A stretch of 41,779 bases of DNA from positions 1 through 41,779 of the forward strand of contig JAFYXB010000019.1 in the NCBI GenBank assembly GCA_017546345.1, written 5' to 3'. Below, piece after piece: positions 25,005 to 32,517 of this stretch (the stretch's first letter is position 1; the number at the start of each line of letters is the position of its first letter). The translations under genes and the position numbers were made by a program. Below the pieces are notes generated by a model. The model did no database searches, was not told where the DNA came from, and was given only the letters and a program-made list of their open reading frames with translations. Source of the DNA: Alistipes sp. (lineage in GTDB: Bacteria; Bacteroidota; Bacteroidia; Bacteroidales; Rikenellaceae).

Positions 25005-25012
25005 TAATTTTG
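25005..25012 (+). promoter_or_regulatory. -7 element (TAATTTTG) of the barrel-glnS unit
   Basis: TAATTTTG matches TAnnTTTG, 26 bases before the ATG at 25039. Confidence 0.55.
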
Positions 25013-25038
25013 CACGGAATTGTTATATGTAGTAAACG

Positions 25039-26106
25039 ATGCGCCGATTGCTCCGATACATAACTTTGGTTATTGCACTCTTCACCACTATCGGTGTGGC
25101 CGAGGCGCAACAACTGCGCGTAGGAGCCAATTTCACGACATTGTTCGACAATAAGGAGTACTCCTCAATGGGCTTCGACGAGTCGTGGACATTGTTCAGC
25201 AGTCGCCTAACGCCTCGTATAGGTGTAGCGTGGGCCGAGCGCAACGAACTTATGGCTGCAGTCGATTTGGTACAGGATATAGGCTATCAGGCTAAGTTCC
25301 TGTCGGATGCCAACCTGCAGCTCTACTACGCCTATCGTGCTCCACGATTGAAGGTGTTGGCCGGAGTCTTTCCCCGCGAAGAGATGCGAGGTCTACGAAG
25401 CCCGTTATTTTTCGACCGCACCTATCGCTACTACAACAATCGCATAGGTGGCGTTTTGGCACGCTTCGAGGCAGCTAAGCACGAGGGAGCTTACGTAGAG
25501 TTCGTATTCGACTATACGGGTATGCGTGATTTCAACACACGCGAGTCGTTCATGCTTATCACCTCGGCGGAGGATATCATCGGAGGCTTCAGATATGGCT
25601 ACGACATCATGGTAGGCCACTATGCCAAGGATGATAATCCTGCAACGGACGATGGCGTGGTCGATAACGCATTGCTCACACCGCACGTAGGCTACGACCT
25701 GCATTTGGGAAAGTTTGACTTGCAGTTGCAGCTTGCCTATATACAGTCGTTGCAGCGTGACCGACATTTCGAGAATAGATGGTTGGCACCTATGGGTGGT
25801 GAGTTATACGTAGCTCTAAGTCGCTGGGGTGTAACTCTTTCGAACAGACTCTATGTCGGTGGCAACCTATTACCACACTTCGACCGCTATGGCACGGATC
25901 TCTATCACGGCAAACTGATATACCGCACGACGGAGGGTCTTCATAACACGATTACCGCCTCGTATGGCAATAGCTTTTTTAAGGATACCGTACGCCTGGA
26001 GGGTGGCATAACACTCGAGTACGATGGCATAGGTTGGGGTACGCGACAGTGGTTGCAGGTCAGCATTGCACTCGACTATGGCTTTAGCCGAAAGGATAAG
26101 AATTAA
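25039..26106 (+). CDS. Predicted outer-membrane beta-barrel protein of unknown function
   Basis: A 355-residue protein with a cleavable signal peptide (hydrophobic core, cleavage likely after VAEA at residue 23). The mature part is made of alternating amphipathic strands rich in Tyr, Arg and Gly ([49 protein letters not shown]), the pattern of a porin-like barrel. It ends in [13 protein letters not shown], a final strand with a short polar tail rather than the usual terminal aromatic. No named family was recognised, so substrate and function are open. glnS starts 34 bases downstream with no promoter or terminator seen between, so the two may share a transcript. Confidence 0.75.
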   Translation: MRRLLRYITLVIALFTTIGVAEAQQLRVGANFTTLFDNKEYSSMGFDESWTLFSSRLTPRIGVAWAERNELMAAVDLVQDIGYQAKFLSDANLQLYYAYRAPRLKVLAGVFPREEMRGLRSPLFFDRTYRYYNNRIGGVLARFEAAKHEGAYVEFVFDYTGMRDFNTRESFMLITSAEDIIGGFRYGYDIMVGHYAKDDNPATDDGVVDNALLTPHVGYDLHLGKFDLQLQLAYIQSLQRDRHFENRWLAPMGGELYVALSRWGVTLSNRLYVGGNLLPHFDRYGTDLYHGKLIYRTTEGLHNTITASYGNSFFKDTVRLEGGITLEYDGIGWGTRQWLQVSIALDYGFSRKDKN

Positions 26107-26140
26107 CTATAGAAAACAAACGATAAAACAAAATAAACTT

Positions 26141-27820
26141 ATGACAGTAGAAGTAAATGAGGTAAAGGAGAAGTCGTTGAACTTCCTTGAGGAGATTATT
26201 GAGGAGTCGATTGCTAAGGGTGAAAGCCGTGTTCAGACACGTTTCCCACCCGAGCCTAACGGCTATCTTCACATTGGCCACGCCAAGAGTATCTGCATCA
26301 ACTTTGGCCTTGCAAAGAAGTATGGCGGTAAGTGTAACTTGCGCTTCGACGACACCAACCCCGTGAAGGAGGATACCGAGTATGTAGACTCTATCAAGCG
26401 CGATATCAAGTGGTTGGGCTTCGAGTGGGCTGCCGAGTACTACGCATCGGACTATTTCGAGCAGCTCTACGATTGGGCTGTCGAGCTTATCAAGAAGGGC
26501 TTGGCTTATGTCGATGATCAGACTCAGGAGCAGATTCGCGAGACTCGTGGTACAATCTCTGAGCCCGGTAAGCCATCACCTTGGCGCGACCGCTCGGTAG
26601 AGGAGAACCTCGACCTATTTACACGTATGCGCAACGGTGAGTTTGCCGATGGCGAGAAGGTGCTTCGCGCTAAGATCGACATGGCACACCCCAATATGCT
26701 CTTCCGTGACCCTATCATGTATCGTATCATCCACGCCGACCACCACCGTACGGGTGATAAGTGGTGCATCTACCCTATGTACGACTATGCACACGGTCAG
26801 TGCGACTCTATCGAGAAGATTACACACTCGATCTGTACTTTGGAGTTCGACGTACACCGCCCCTTGTACGACTGGTTCATCGAGGCATTGAACATCTACC
26901 CTTCACACCAGTACGAGTTTGCGCGCTTGAACCTCACCTATACGATGATGTCGAAGCGCAACCTTCTCAAGCTCGTGAAGGAGGGTGCAGTTATGGGTTG
27001 GGATGATCCCCGTATGCCGACTATCTGCGCTTTGCGCCGTAAGGGCTACACACCTGCTTCGGTACGAGCGTTTGCCGAGATGGTAGGTGTAGCAAAGCGT
27101 GATAATGTTATCGACCTTGCGAAGATGGAGTTCTGCGTTCGCGAGGATTTGAACAAGGTTGCTGAGCGCCGTATGGCTGTCCTCAACCCTATTAAGGTGG
27201 TTATCACCAACTGGGAGGAGGGCCGCGTAGAGATGCGTCAGGCAGTGAACAACCCTGAGGACGAGGCTGCAGGTATGCGCGAGGTACCATTTAGCCGCGA
27301 GCTCTATATCGAGCGTGACGACTTTATGGAGAATCCTCCTAAGAAGTACTTCCGCCTTAGCCCTGGTACTGAGGTGCGTTTGCGCTACTCATACCTCATC
27401 AAGTGCGAGGAGGTTATCAAGGATGCCGAGGGTAACATCGTCGAGTTGCGATGCACCTACGATCCTATGTCGGGCGATGGCTCATCAAGCGATGGCCGCC
27501 GCGTGAAGGGCGTTATCCACTGGGTATCAGCGGCTCACGCTATCCCTGCTGAGATTCGTCTCTTCGACACGCTCTTCCTTACAGAGAATCCTAACGACAC
27601 CTCTGCAGGTCAGACATCATGGGAGGATAACCTCAATCCTAACTCATTGGTTAAGGTTGAGGGCTGGTTGGAGCCTTCGCTTAAGGATGCTGAGCCTACC
27701 AAGCCTTTCCAGTTTGAGCGCGTAGGTTACTTCTGTGCCGATAGCGATTCAACACCCGAGCGCTTGGTATTCAACCGCACGGTTACATTGAAGGATTCAT
27801 GGGCTAAGATCAATAAGTAG
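26141..27820 (+). CDS. glnS: Glutaminyl-tRNA synthetase
   Basis: A class I synthetase of 559 residues from the ATG at 26141. The in-frame ATG at 26066 lies inside the preceding gene and would add a 25-residue extension without family resemblance. The HIGH-type motif is [16 protein letters not shown], followed by [15 protein letters not shown], and the KMSKS loop is MMSKRNL. The C-terminal anticodon-binding beta-barrels continue to a conserved-looking end ([24 protein letters not shown]). E. coli GlnRS has 554 residues. Direct charging of tRNA-Gln implies that the organism does not depend on GatCAB for glutamine. It is closed by a strong terminator at 27848-27888. Confidence 0.98.
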   Translation: MTVEVNEVKEKSLNFLEEIIEESIAKGESRVQTRFPPEPNGYLHIGHAKSICINFGLAKKYGGKCNLRFDDTNPVKEDTEYVDSIKRDIKWLGFEWAAEYYASDYFEQLYDWAVELIKKGLAYVDDQTQEQIRETRGTISEPGKPSPWRDRSVEENLDLFTRMRNGEFADGEKVLRAKIDMAHPNMLFRDPIMYRIIHADHHRTGDKWCIYPMYDYAHGQCDSIEKITHSICTLEFDVHRPLYDWFIEALNIYPSHQYEFARLNLTYTMMSKRNLLKLVKEGAVMGWDDPRMPTICALRRKGYTPASVRAFAEMVGVAKRDNVIDLAKMEFCVREDLNKVAERRMAVLNPIKVVITNWEEGRVEMRQAVNNPEDEAAGMREVPFSRELYIERDDFMENPPKKYFRLSPGTEVRLRYSYLIKCEEVIKDAEGNIVELRCTYDPMSGDGSSSDGRRVKGVIHWVSAAHAIPAEIRLFDTLFLTENPNDTSAGQTSWEDNLNPNSLVKVEGWLEPSLKDAEPTKPFQFERVGYFCADSDSTPERLVFNRTVTLKDSWAKINK

Positions 27821-27847
27821 ACCCCGGTAGAGGGAACATATAAAAGA

Positions 27848-27888
27848 GGCGACAATGGGCTGTAACGCTCCATTGTCGCCTTTTTTTT
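27848..27888 (+). terminator. Intrinsic terminator of glnS
   Basis: GGCGACAATGG (27848-27858) pairs perfectly with CCATTGTCGCC (27870-27880), followed by eight T. Confidence 0.95.
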
Positions 27889-27922
27889 GATTGAGAGTAT
27901 AGGAGACAACATTACACACCCT

Positions 27923-28429
27923 AATTTCTTGTTAGAGTGGTGCAGATGTGACGCTGACATAAGAAAGCCACCGATGGGTAGTACCTGATGTACATCCCAT
28001 TGGTGGCGTTGATTGAAGCGGTGCAGATGCGCCACTATCACGAGAAATTATAATTTCTTGTTAGAAGGGGTTAGATGTGGCTATGACATGAAAAATGGCG
28101 GATGGGACATACTAAGCGTATTTCCCATTGGTGGCTTTGATTGAAGCGGTGCAGATGACCCCTTATCACAGGAAATTTCTTGTTAGAAGGGGTTAGATTT
28201 GGCTATGACATGAAAAATGGCGGATGGGACATACTAAGCGTATTTCCCATTTGGTAGCATTGATTAAAGCGGCGCAGATGAGCCACTATCACGAGAAATT
28301 AATTTCTTGTTAGAAGGGGTTAGATGTGGCCTCGATAAAGAAATTGCCCCAGATGGGACATACTAAGTGTATTTCCCATTTGGGGCAATGATTGAGAGGT
28401 CGCAGATGACCCCTTATCACAAGAAATTA
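27923..28429. repeat. Tandem array of four palindromic units of about 122-129 bp
   Basis: Units start with AATTTCTTGTTAGA at 27923, 28052, 28174 and 28301. Each is an imperfect palindrome. The outer arms AATTTCTTGTTAGAAGGGGT and ACCCCTTATCACAAGAAATT pair in units 2 and 4. Unit 1 pairs AGTGGTGCA with TGCGCCACT at the same place. The inner arms pair in unit 1 (GCCACC with GGTGGC) and in unit 4 (ATTGCCCCA with TGGGGCAAT), but poorly in units 2 and 3. Unit 3 joins a unit-2-type left arm to a unit-1-type right arm. The array fills the whole gap between the glnS terminator and nfnB, and the right end of unit 4 includes the nfnB stop codon (28427-28429). On the minus strand the inner stem of unit 4 is followed by TTTCTTTATC and could end the nfnB transcript. 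Confidence 0.92.
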
Positions 28430-29818
28430 TTTGGATTGAATGTACTCGTGAATAGCCTTTGCAGCTTTACGGCCTGCGCCCATCGCAAGAATAACGGTAG
28501 CAGCACCTGTAACAGCATCACCACCCGCAAAGACACCTGCACGCGATGTAGTACCCATCTCGTCAGCCTCGATGCAACCACGACGGTTGATGTTCAAACC
28601 ACCTGTAGTCGATGCGATAAGTGGATTAGGTGATGTACCCAAAGCCATGATAACAACATCACAGTCGATAGTGAAGTCAGAACCGGCCTTCTCCTGAGGT
28701 GAACGACGACCCGATGCATCGGGCTCGCCAAGCTCCATCTCAACGCAGTTGATACCCTTTACCCAACCATCCTCAGTGCCGAGAATATGTGTAGGGTTGG
28801 TAAGCATGCGGAACTCGATACCCTCCTCCTTAGCGTGGTGTACCTCCTCCTTACGTGCGGGAAGCTCAGCCTCGCCACGACGATAGACGATAACAGCCTC
28901 AGCACCAAGACGCTTTGCTGTACGCACAGCATCCATAGCTACGTTACCACCACCGACGACAACAACCTTGCGGCCTACATATACGGGAGTATCAGACTTC
29001 TCAGGATTCCAAGCACCCATAAGGTTTACACGTGTGAGGAACTCGTTAGCCGACAATACGCCATTGAGGTTCTCACCCTCGATACCCATAAAGCGTGGAA
29101 GACCTGCACCCGAGCCAACAAATACTGCATCGTAGCCCTCCTCGTCGAGCATTGAGTCGATAGTGAGTGTACGGCCAACAATTACGTCGGTCTCGAACTT
29201 CACACCAAGTTTCTTAACCTCGGCGATCTCGCGAGCTACAACTCGATCCTTAGGCAAACGGAATTCGGGGATACCGTAAGACAACACGCCACCGAGCTTG
29301 TGCAAAGCCTCGAAAACATCGACCTTATAGCCTAGCTTAGCCAAGTCGCTGGCACAAGCCAAACCTGCAGGGCCACTACCTACGACTGCTACACGGTGGC
29401 CATTAGGCTCGATAACGGGAGCCTCAGCCTCGTCAGCGTGCTCCAAAGCCCAATCGCCCACGAAGCGCTCCAACTTACCGATAGCCACAGGCTCACCCTT
29501 GATGCCAAGGACACACGAGCCCTCGCACTGCGACTCCTGAGGACATACGCGGCCACAAATCGAAGGCAACGAGCTATCGAGGTGAATAGTGTCGGCAGCA
29601 CCACGAAGGTCGCCATCGACAATATGCTTGATAAAGTCGGGAATATGGATATTTACGGGGCAGGCAGCAACGCAACGTGGATTCTTACAATTTAGACAAC
29701 GCGTAGCCTCGAGCGACGCCTCCTCGTGGTTGTAGCCATAGCATACCTCGTCAAAGTTGGCAGCACGCACCAACGGATCTTGTTCGCGGACGGGGACGCG
29801 GGGTATCTTATTCGCCAT
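28427..29818 (-). CDS. nfnB: NADPH-binding large subunit of Nfn-type oxidoreductase (glutamate synthase small-subunit family)
   Basis: A 463-residue flavoprotein with two [4Fe-4S] sites near the N-terminus: CLNCKNPRCVAAC (Cys41, 44, 49, 53) and CGRVCPQESQCEGSC (Cys88, 92, 98, 102). An FAD-binding GSGPAGLACASDLAKLGYKV stretch follows near residue 147, and an NAD(P)-binding VVVGGGNVAMDAVRTAKRLGAE. It is often annotated gltA, 'NADPH-dependent glutamate synthase'. No glutamate synthase large subunit is adjacent, while the electron-transfer partner gene nfnA overlaps it by 11 bases, as in NfnAB. That pair moves electrons between NADH, NADPH and ferredoxin by flavin-based bifurcation. Cytoplasmic. 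Electron bifurcation is inferred from family and gene pairing. Confidence 0.87.
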   Translation of the reverse strand: MANKIPRVPVREQDPLVRAANFDEVCYGYNHEEASLEATRCLNCKNPRCVAACPVNIHIPDFIKHIVDGDLRGAADTIHLDSSLPSICGRVCPQESQCEGSCVLGIKGEPVAIGKLERFVGDWALEHADEAEAPVIEPNGHRVAVVGSGPAGLACASDLAKLGYKVDVFEALHKLGGVLSYGIPEFRLPKDRVVAREIAEVKKLGVKFETDVIVGRTLTIDSMLDEEGYDAVFVGSGAGLPRFMGIEGENLNGVLSANEFLTRVNLMGAWNPEKSDTPVYVGRKVVVVGGGNVAMDAVRTAKRLGAEAVIVYRRGEAELPARKEEVHHAKEEGIEFRMLTNPTHILGTEDGWVKGINCVEMELGEPDASGRRSPQEKAGSDFTIDCDVVIMALGTSPNPLIASTTGGLNINRRGCIEADEMGTTSRAGVFAGGDAVTGAATVILAMGAGRKAAKAIHEYIQSK

Positions 29819-30671
29819 AACACTTGCATTTATGTTCGTGATTCTCTACTGCTGTTCTCTCCTGGTTGCGATACATAGACTGACGGCGGATAGCCTCGTC
29901 GAAGTCTACAGCGTGGCCATCAAACTCGGGACCATCGACGCATGTAAAGAGGGTCTTGCCACCTACCGATACACGGCATGCACCACACATACCTGTACCA
30001 TCGACCATCAACGCGTTGAGCGATACGGTAGTCTTAAGGTTCCATGGCTTAGTGGTCATCGTAAGGAACTTCATCATAATCATAGGACCGATACATACGC
30101 ACTCGTCGTACTTGCGACCCTCAACCTCAACAAGCTCCTTAGCGAGACCTGTTACGAGGCCATGATAACCTGCTGAGCCATCATCGGTTGCGATATGTAC
30201 GTTACCAACCTTTGACATCTCATCGGTATAGATTAGCATATCGCTATTCTTAGCACCGATAATCACATCGCACTCCACGCCATGCTCCTTGAGCCACTTT
30301 ACCTGTGGATATACGGGTGCTGTACCTACACCACCTGCCACAAAGAGATACTTCATCGCGCGAAGCTCCTCCAAAGGCATATGTACGAACTCCGAAGGAC
30401 GACCCAACGGACCAGCGAAGTCTGCCAAATAGTCACCCTGCTCCAAAGCGCAGATCTTACGTGTCGAAAGACCGATAGTCTGCGTAACGATAGTCACCGT
30501 ACCCGCCTCAACATCATAGTCGGCGATGGTGAGAGGTATGCGCTCGCCACCCTCACTAACACGCACGATGACAAACTGTCCGGGAAGGGCAGCTCGTGCT
30601 ACACGCTCAGCTGCGATCTTCATCTCGTAGATATTCTCTGCCAGCTTGCGTTTTTCAACAATCTTGAACAT
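29808..30671 (-). CDS. nfnA: NAD(H)/[2Fe-2S] small subunit of Nfn-type oxidoreductase (sulfide dehydrogenase/PyrK-like)
   Basis: A 287-residue ferredoxin-NADP reductase-fold protein. The FAD domain is N-terminal (ALPGQFVIVRVSEGGERIPLTIADYD), the NAD-binding core follows (FVAGGVGTAPVYPQVKWLKE), and a C-terminal [2Fe-2S] site has Asp224, Cys229, Cys232 and Cys244 in DGTGMCGACRVSVGGKTLFTC. Thermotoga Nfn uses three Cys and one Asp for this cluster, which fits the pattern. The gene is first of the pair, overlapping nfnB by 11 bases. The upstream DUF1573 gene ends 80 bases before it on the same strand with no terminator seen, so all three may be co-transcribed. Alternative database names are sudB or ferredoxin-NADP reductase subunit alpha. 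Confidence 0.87.
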   Translation of the reverse strand: MFKIVEKRKLAENIYEMKIAAERVARAALPGQFVIVRVSEGGERIPLTIADYDVEAGTVTIVTQTIGLSTRKICALEQGDYLADFAGPLGRPSEFVHMPLEELRAMKYLFVAGGVGTAPVYPQVKWLKEHGVECDVIIGAKNSDMLIYTDEMSKVGNVHIATDDGSAGYHGLVTGLAKELVEVEGRKYDECVCIGPMIMMKFLTMTTKPWNLKTTVSLNALMVDGTGMCGACRVSVGGKTLFTCVDGPEFDGHAVDFDEAIRRQSMYRNQERTAVENHEHKCKCYGE

Positions 30672-30751
30672 TTCCTTGAGTTTTAAGTTTTCTATTGTGT
30701 TTCTTCTGTGTTTGCTCTATAAGCATCTGCTCCTGCAGGCCCCAAACCCCT

Positions 30752-31855
30752 CTACTCGGGCAGGGCATTTACCCTAATGCTAAGCATCGGACGAATAGGA
30801 TCGTTGGTGATAAGCATCAATCGCGCAACAAAGGGATTATCCCAATCCTCAATCCTGCGAACGTCCAATCGTACGACAATCGTCGTACTATCACCCGCGG
30901 CCACCTCTACTTCGACATGCTCTACACTCAAAGCCTCGCTTGTTGAGGCTACAGCACGCAACACGAGAGGCGACGAACCGATGTTTATCAGCTCAACGCT
31001 CTGCTCCAAAATTGCGTAATGACGCTTTACATCCCCAAATTTAATGATTTTTTTCGAAATATCGGCTCTCGGAGCAGAAATATCGTCCACATTATCGAAA
31101 TTATCCACCGCCACAGCCTGACAACCGAAGGGATAGTAGGCCTTTTGTTCATTGACCACGAAGTCAAAGCTATCCTCCAAAACTCCATATACATCGCACC
31201 ACTCGGCAAGAGCATAATGCAATATAATATCGCCCGTTGATTTTGGCGCTACAACTTCTGGTACAATAATTTGTAGATGACCAGATATAGCTCGTGGCTG
31301 CAACACAACACGCAACTCCTTATCCGAAGTATTTGCATATCCGATGCGCTCTTCGACCATCTTGCCATGCTCCAGATAGCTGAAAGCGTGAAAATTACTC
31401 TTCAGCCTTAGTCCCTCGCCCATATCGAAGGGATATATCTCCTCCACGCTTCGCTCCCTCGGTTGTACATACCCTACCAGATGCAGGCGCAACGGCTCTT
31501 CGCAATCCGAAGCCGTAACAAAAAGCGTCTTATCTATACGCCCTGGACGATTCATCGGATCGAATTGCACCCCTAAAGATAGTGTATCGCCTGGTTGTAG
31601 CTCCTTTTTTTCGTAATTTGCCGTAGTGCATCCACACGTTGCGACAACCTCTAATATATATAAGGTATCATCGCTATCGTTTATTGCCTCCACATTTTTC
31701 GACACCACACCACCCTCTTCTTTGATGTGTCCGAGGTCGATGGTTGTCGATAAAAAGCGTAGAGCACTACTCTGCTGCTGTGCCGATGCGCTAACAGAGA
31801 GAAGTGCGAATAGGAGAATTAAGGCGTTTTGCCACGTTTTAGATGCGAAAATCAT
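30752..31855 (-). CDS. DUF1573-type secreted protein
   Basis: A 367-residue protein from the ATG at 31855, starting MIFASKTWQNALILLFALLS and with signal cleavage after SASA. The frame stays open upstream to 31948, but that part contains the gene's own -7 element (31867-31860) and reads through the tRNA-Asn promoter region, so it is rejected. The first domain (RFLSTTIDLGHIKEEGGVVSKN, then VVATCGCTTANY with the conserved CGC and PGDTLSLGVQFDP) is the DUF1573 signature of Bacteroidetes. A second, more diverged immunoglobulin-like copy follows (KKIIKFGDVKRHYAILEQSVELIN). Function unknown; export to the periplasm or surface expected. Confidence 0.85.
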   Translation of the reverse strand: MIFASKTWQNALILLFALLSVSASAQQQSSALRFLSTTIDLGHIKEEGGVVSKNVEAINDSDDTLYILEVVATCGCTTANYEKKELQPGDTLSLGVQFDPMNRPGRIDKTLFVTASDCEEPLRLHLVGYVQPRERSVEEIYPFDMGEGLRLKSNFHAFSYLEHGKMVEERIGYANTSDKELRVVLQPRAISGHLQIIVPEVVAPKSTGDIILHYALAEWCDVYGVLEDSFDFVVNEQKAYYPFGCQAVAVDNFDNVDDISAPRADISKKIIKFGDVKRHYAILEQSVELINIGSSPLVLRAVASTSEALSVEHVEVEVAAGDSTTIVVRLDVRRIEDWDNPFVARLMLITNDPIRPMLSIRVNALPE

Positions 31856-31859
31856 AGCA

Positions 31860-31867
31860 CAAAGATA
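31860..31867 (-). promoter_or_regulatory. -7 element (TATCTTTG) only 4 bases from the DUF1573 start codon
   Basis: The minus strand reads TATCTTTG, a perfect TAnnTTTG, ending at 31860, while the ATG begins at 31855. The predicted transcription start coincides with the A of the start codon, implying a leaderless or nearly leaderless mRNA. Confidence 0.6.
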
Positions 31868-31925
31868 GAAATAATCCGTTATTTTGCGAAAAATTGCATT
31901 TTTTTGAATTTTTTTTGTGAAAAAG

Positions 31926-31956
31926 TTTGCAGAATAAAAAAAATGCACTACCTTTG
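31926..31956 (+). promoter_or_regulatory. Complete promoter of tRNA-Asn
   Basis: TTTG at 31926-31929, 19 bases, TACCTTTG at 31949-31956. It lies 33 bases before the mature tRNA. Confidence 0.85.
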
Positions 31957-31989
31957 CACCGCAATCGAAAGATAACGGTTCTTTACAAA

Positions 31990-32063
31990 GCCTGAATAGC
32001 TCAGTTGGTTAGAGCACATGACTGTTAATCATGGGGTCCTAGGTTCAAGTCCTTGTTCAGGCG
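31990..32063 (+). tRNA. tRNA-Asn (GTT)
   Basis: A 74-base cloverleaf. Acceptor GCCTGAA pairs with TTCAGGC, the D-loop is AGCTCAGTTGGTTAGAGC, the anticodon loop CTGTTAA carries GTT, and the T-arm contains GGTTCAAGTCC. CCA is not encoded (GCTA follows). Confidence 0.97.
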
Positions 32064-32166
32064 CTAAGTGCGAGGGTCGCACAAAGCGAGGTAGCAAAAG
32101 ATAAGCGAACGACGCGGTCGAGCTTCTGAAAAAGATGTCGAGACTCTTAAAAAACTTATCAAAAAA

Positions 32167-32197
32167 TTTGCAAATTAAAAAATAATGCTTACCTTTG
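32167..32197 (+). promoter_or_regulatory. Complete promoter of tRNA-Val
   Basis: TTTG at 32167-32170, 19 bases, TACCTTTG at 32190-32197, so the two neighbouring tRNA genes have separate promoters. Confidence 0.85.
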
Positions 32198-32218
32198 CAG
32201 CGCCCAAGCATTAATAAC

Positions 32219-32293
32219 GGGAGCATAGCTCAGCTGGTTCAGAGCATCTGCCTTACAAGCAGAGGGTCAGGGGTTCGAATCCCTTTGCTCCCA
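32219..32293 (+). tRNA. tRNA-Val (TAC)
   Basis: A 75-base cloverleaf. Acceptor GGGAGCA pairs with TGCTCCC, the anticodon stem TCTGC/GCAGA encloses CTTACAA with anticodon TAC, and the T-loop is GGGGTTCGAATCCC. CCA is not encoded. Confidence 0.97.
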
Positions 32294-32302
32294 CAAAGAT
32301 TG

Positions 32303-32327
32303 AAGACGACTTTTAGTCGTCTTTTTT
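32303..32327 (+). terminator. Intrinsic terminator of tRNA-Val
   Basis: AAGACGACT pairs with AGTCGTCTT around TTT, followed by a T-run (TTTTTTCG). Confidence 0.9.
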
Positions 32328-32383
32328 CGTTTATACTCTTTATCATCCCTTTTCCAATAGCAACACCAACAATCCCCAAAACA

Positions 32384-32424
32384 TTTCCGTAGAATTACAT
32401 CGGCTTTCCGTAGAATTACATCGG
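32384..32424. repeat. Two tandem copies of a 20-bp sequence
   Basis: TTTCCGTAGAATTACATCGG occurs at 32384-32403 and again at 32405-32424, one base apart. Each copy contains the small dyad GTA-GAAT-TAC. It lies between the tRNA-Val terminator and the end of the LicD-GT2 gene. Confidence 0.85.
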
Positions 32425-32466
32425 TTTATTGGCGTATGGACGAAACGGAGAGGTAGTTAAAATAGA

Positions 32467-32496
32467 GAGGCTGTCTAACTTTAGGTTGACAGCCTC
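32467..32496. terminator. Hairpin terminator after the LicD-GT2 gene
   Basis: GAGGCTGTC (32467-32475) pairs with GACAGCCTC (32488-32496). On the minus strand it is followed by TCTATTTTAAC, serving the gene ending at 32518. The arm sequence is nearly the same as in the terminator at 13330-13361. Confidence 0.7.
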
Positions 32497-32517
32497 ACTC
32501 TTTTGTGGAGATATGTT

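Noticed and set aside
26066..26140. Alternative glnS start inside the barrel gene
   Set aside because: It overlaps the preceding coding sequence and adds no conserved residues; ATG 26141 fits GlnRS length.
27923..28429. Second tandem array read as a CRISPR or as coding sequence
   Set aside because: No spacer/repeat alternation; the open frame on the minus strand at 27727-28041 overlaps glnS and the terminator and has no family resemblance.
28427..29818. Annotation as NADPH-dependent glutamate synthase small subunit
   Set aside because: No large subunit gene is adjacent and the overlapping partner is NfnA-like; the Nfn assignment explains the pair better, though the family name would still be found in databases.
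31856..31948. 31-residue N-terminal extension of the DUF1573 protein
   Set aside because: It spans the gene's own -7 element and lies opposite the tRNA-Asn promoter; a signal peptide begins properly at the Met at 31855.
32068..32082. GTGCGA-GGG-TCGCAC hairpin after tRNA-Asn as a terminator
   Set aside because: The stem is perfect but short and followed by AAAGCGAGG, not T; kept only as a possible processing or weak stop site.
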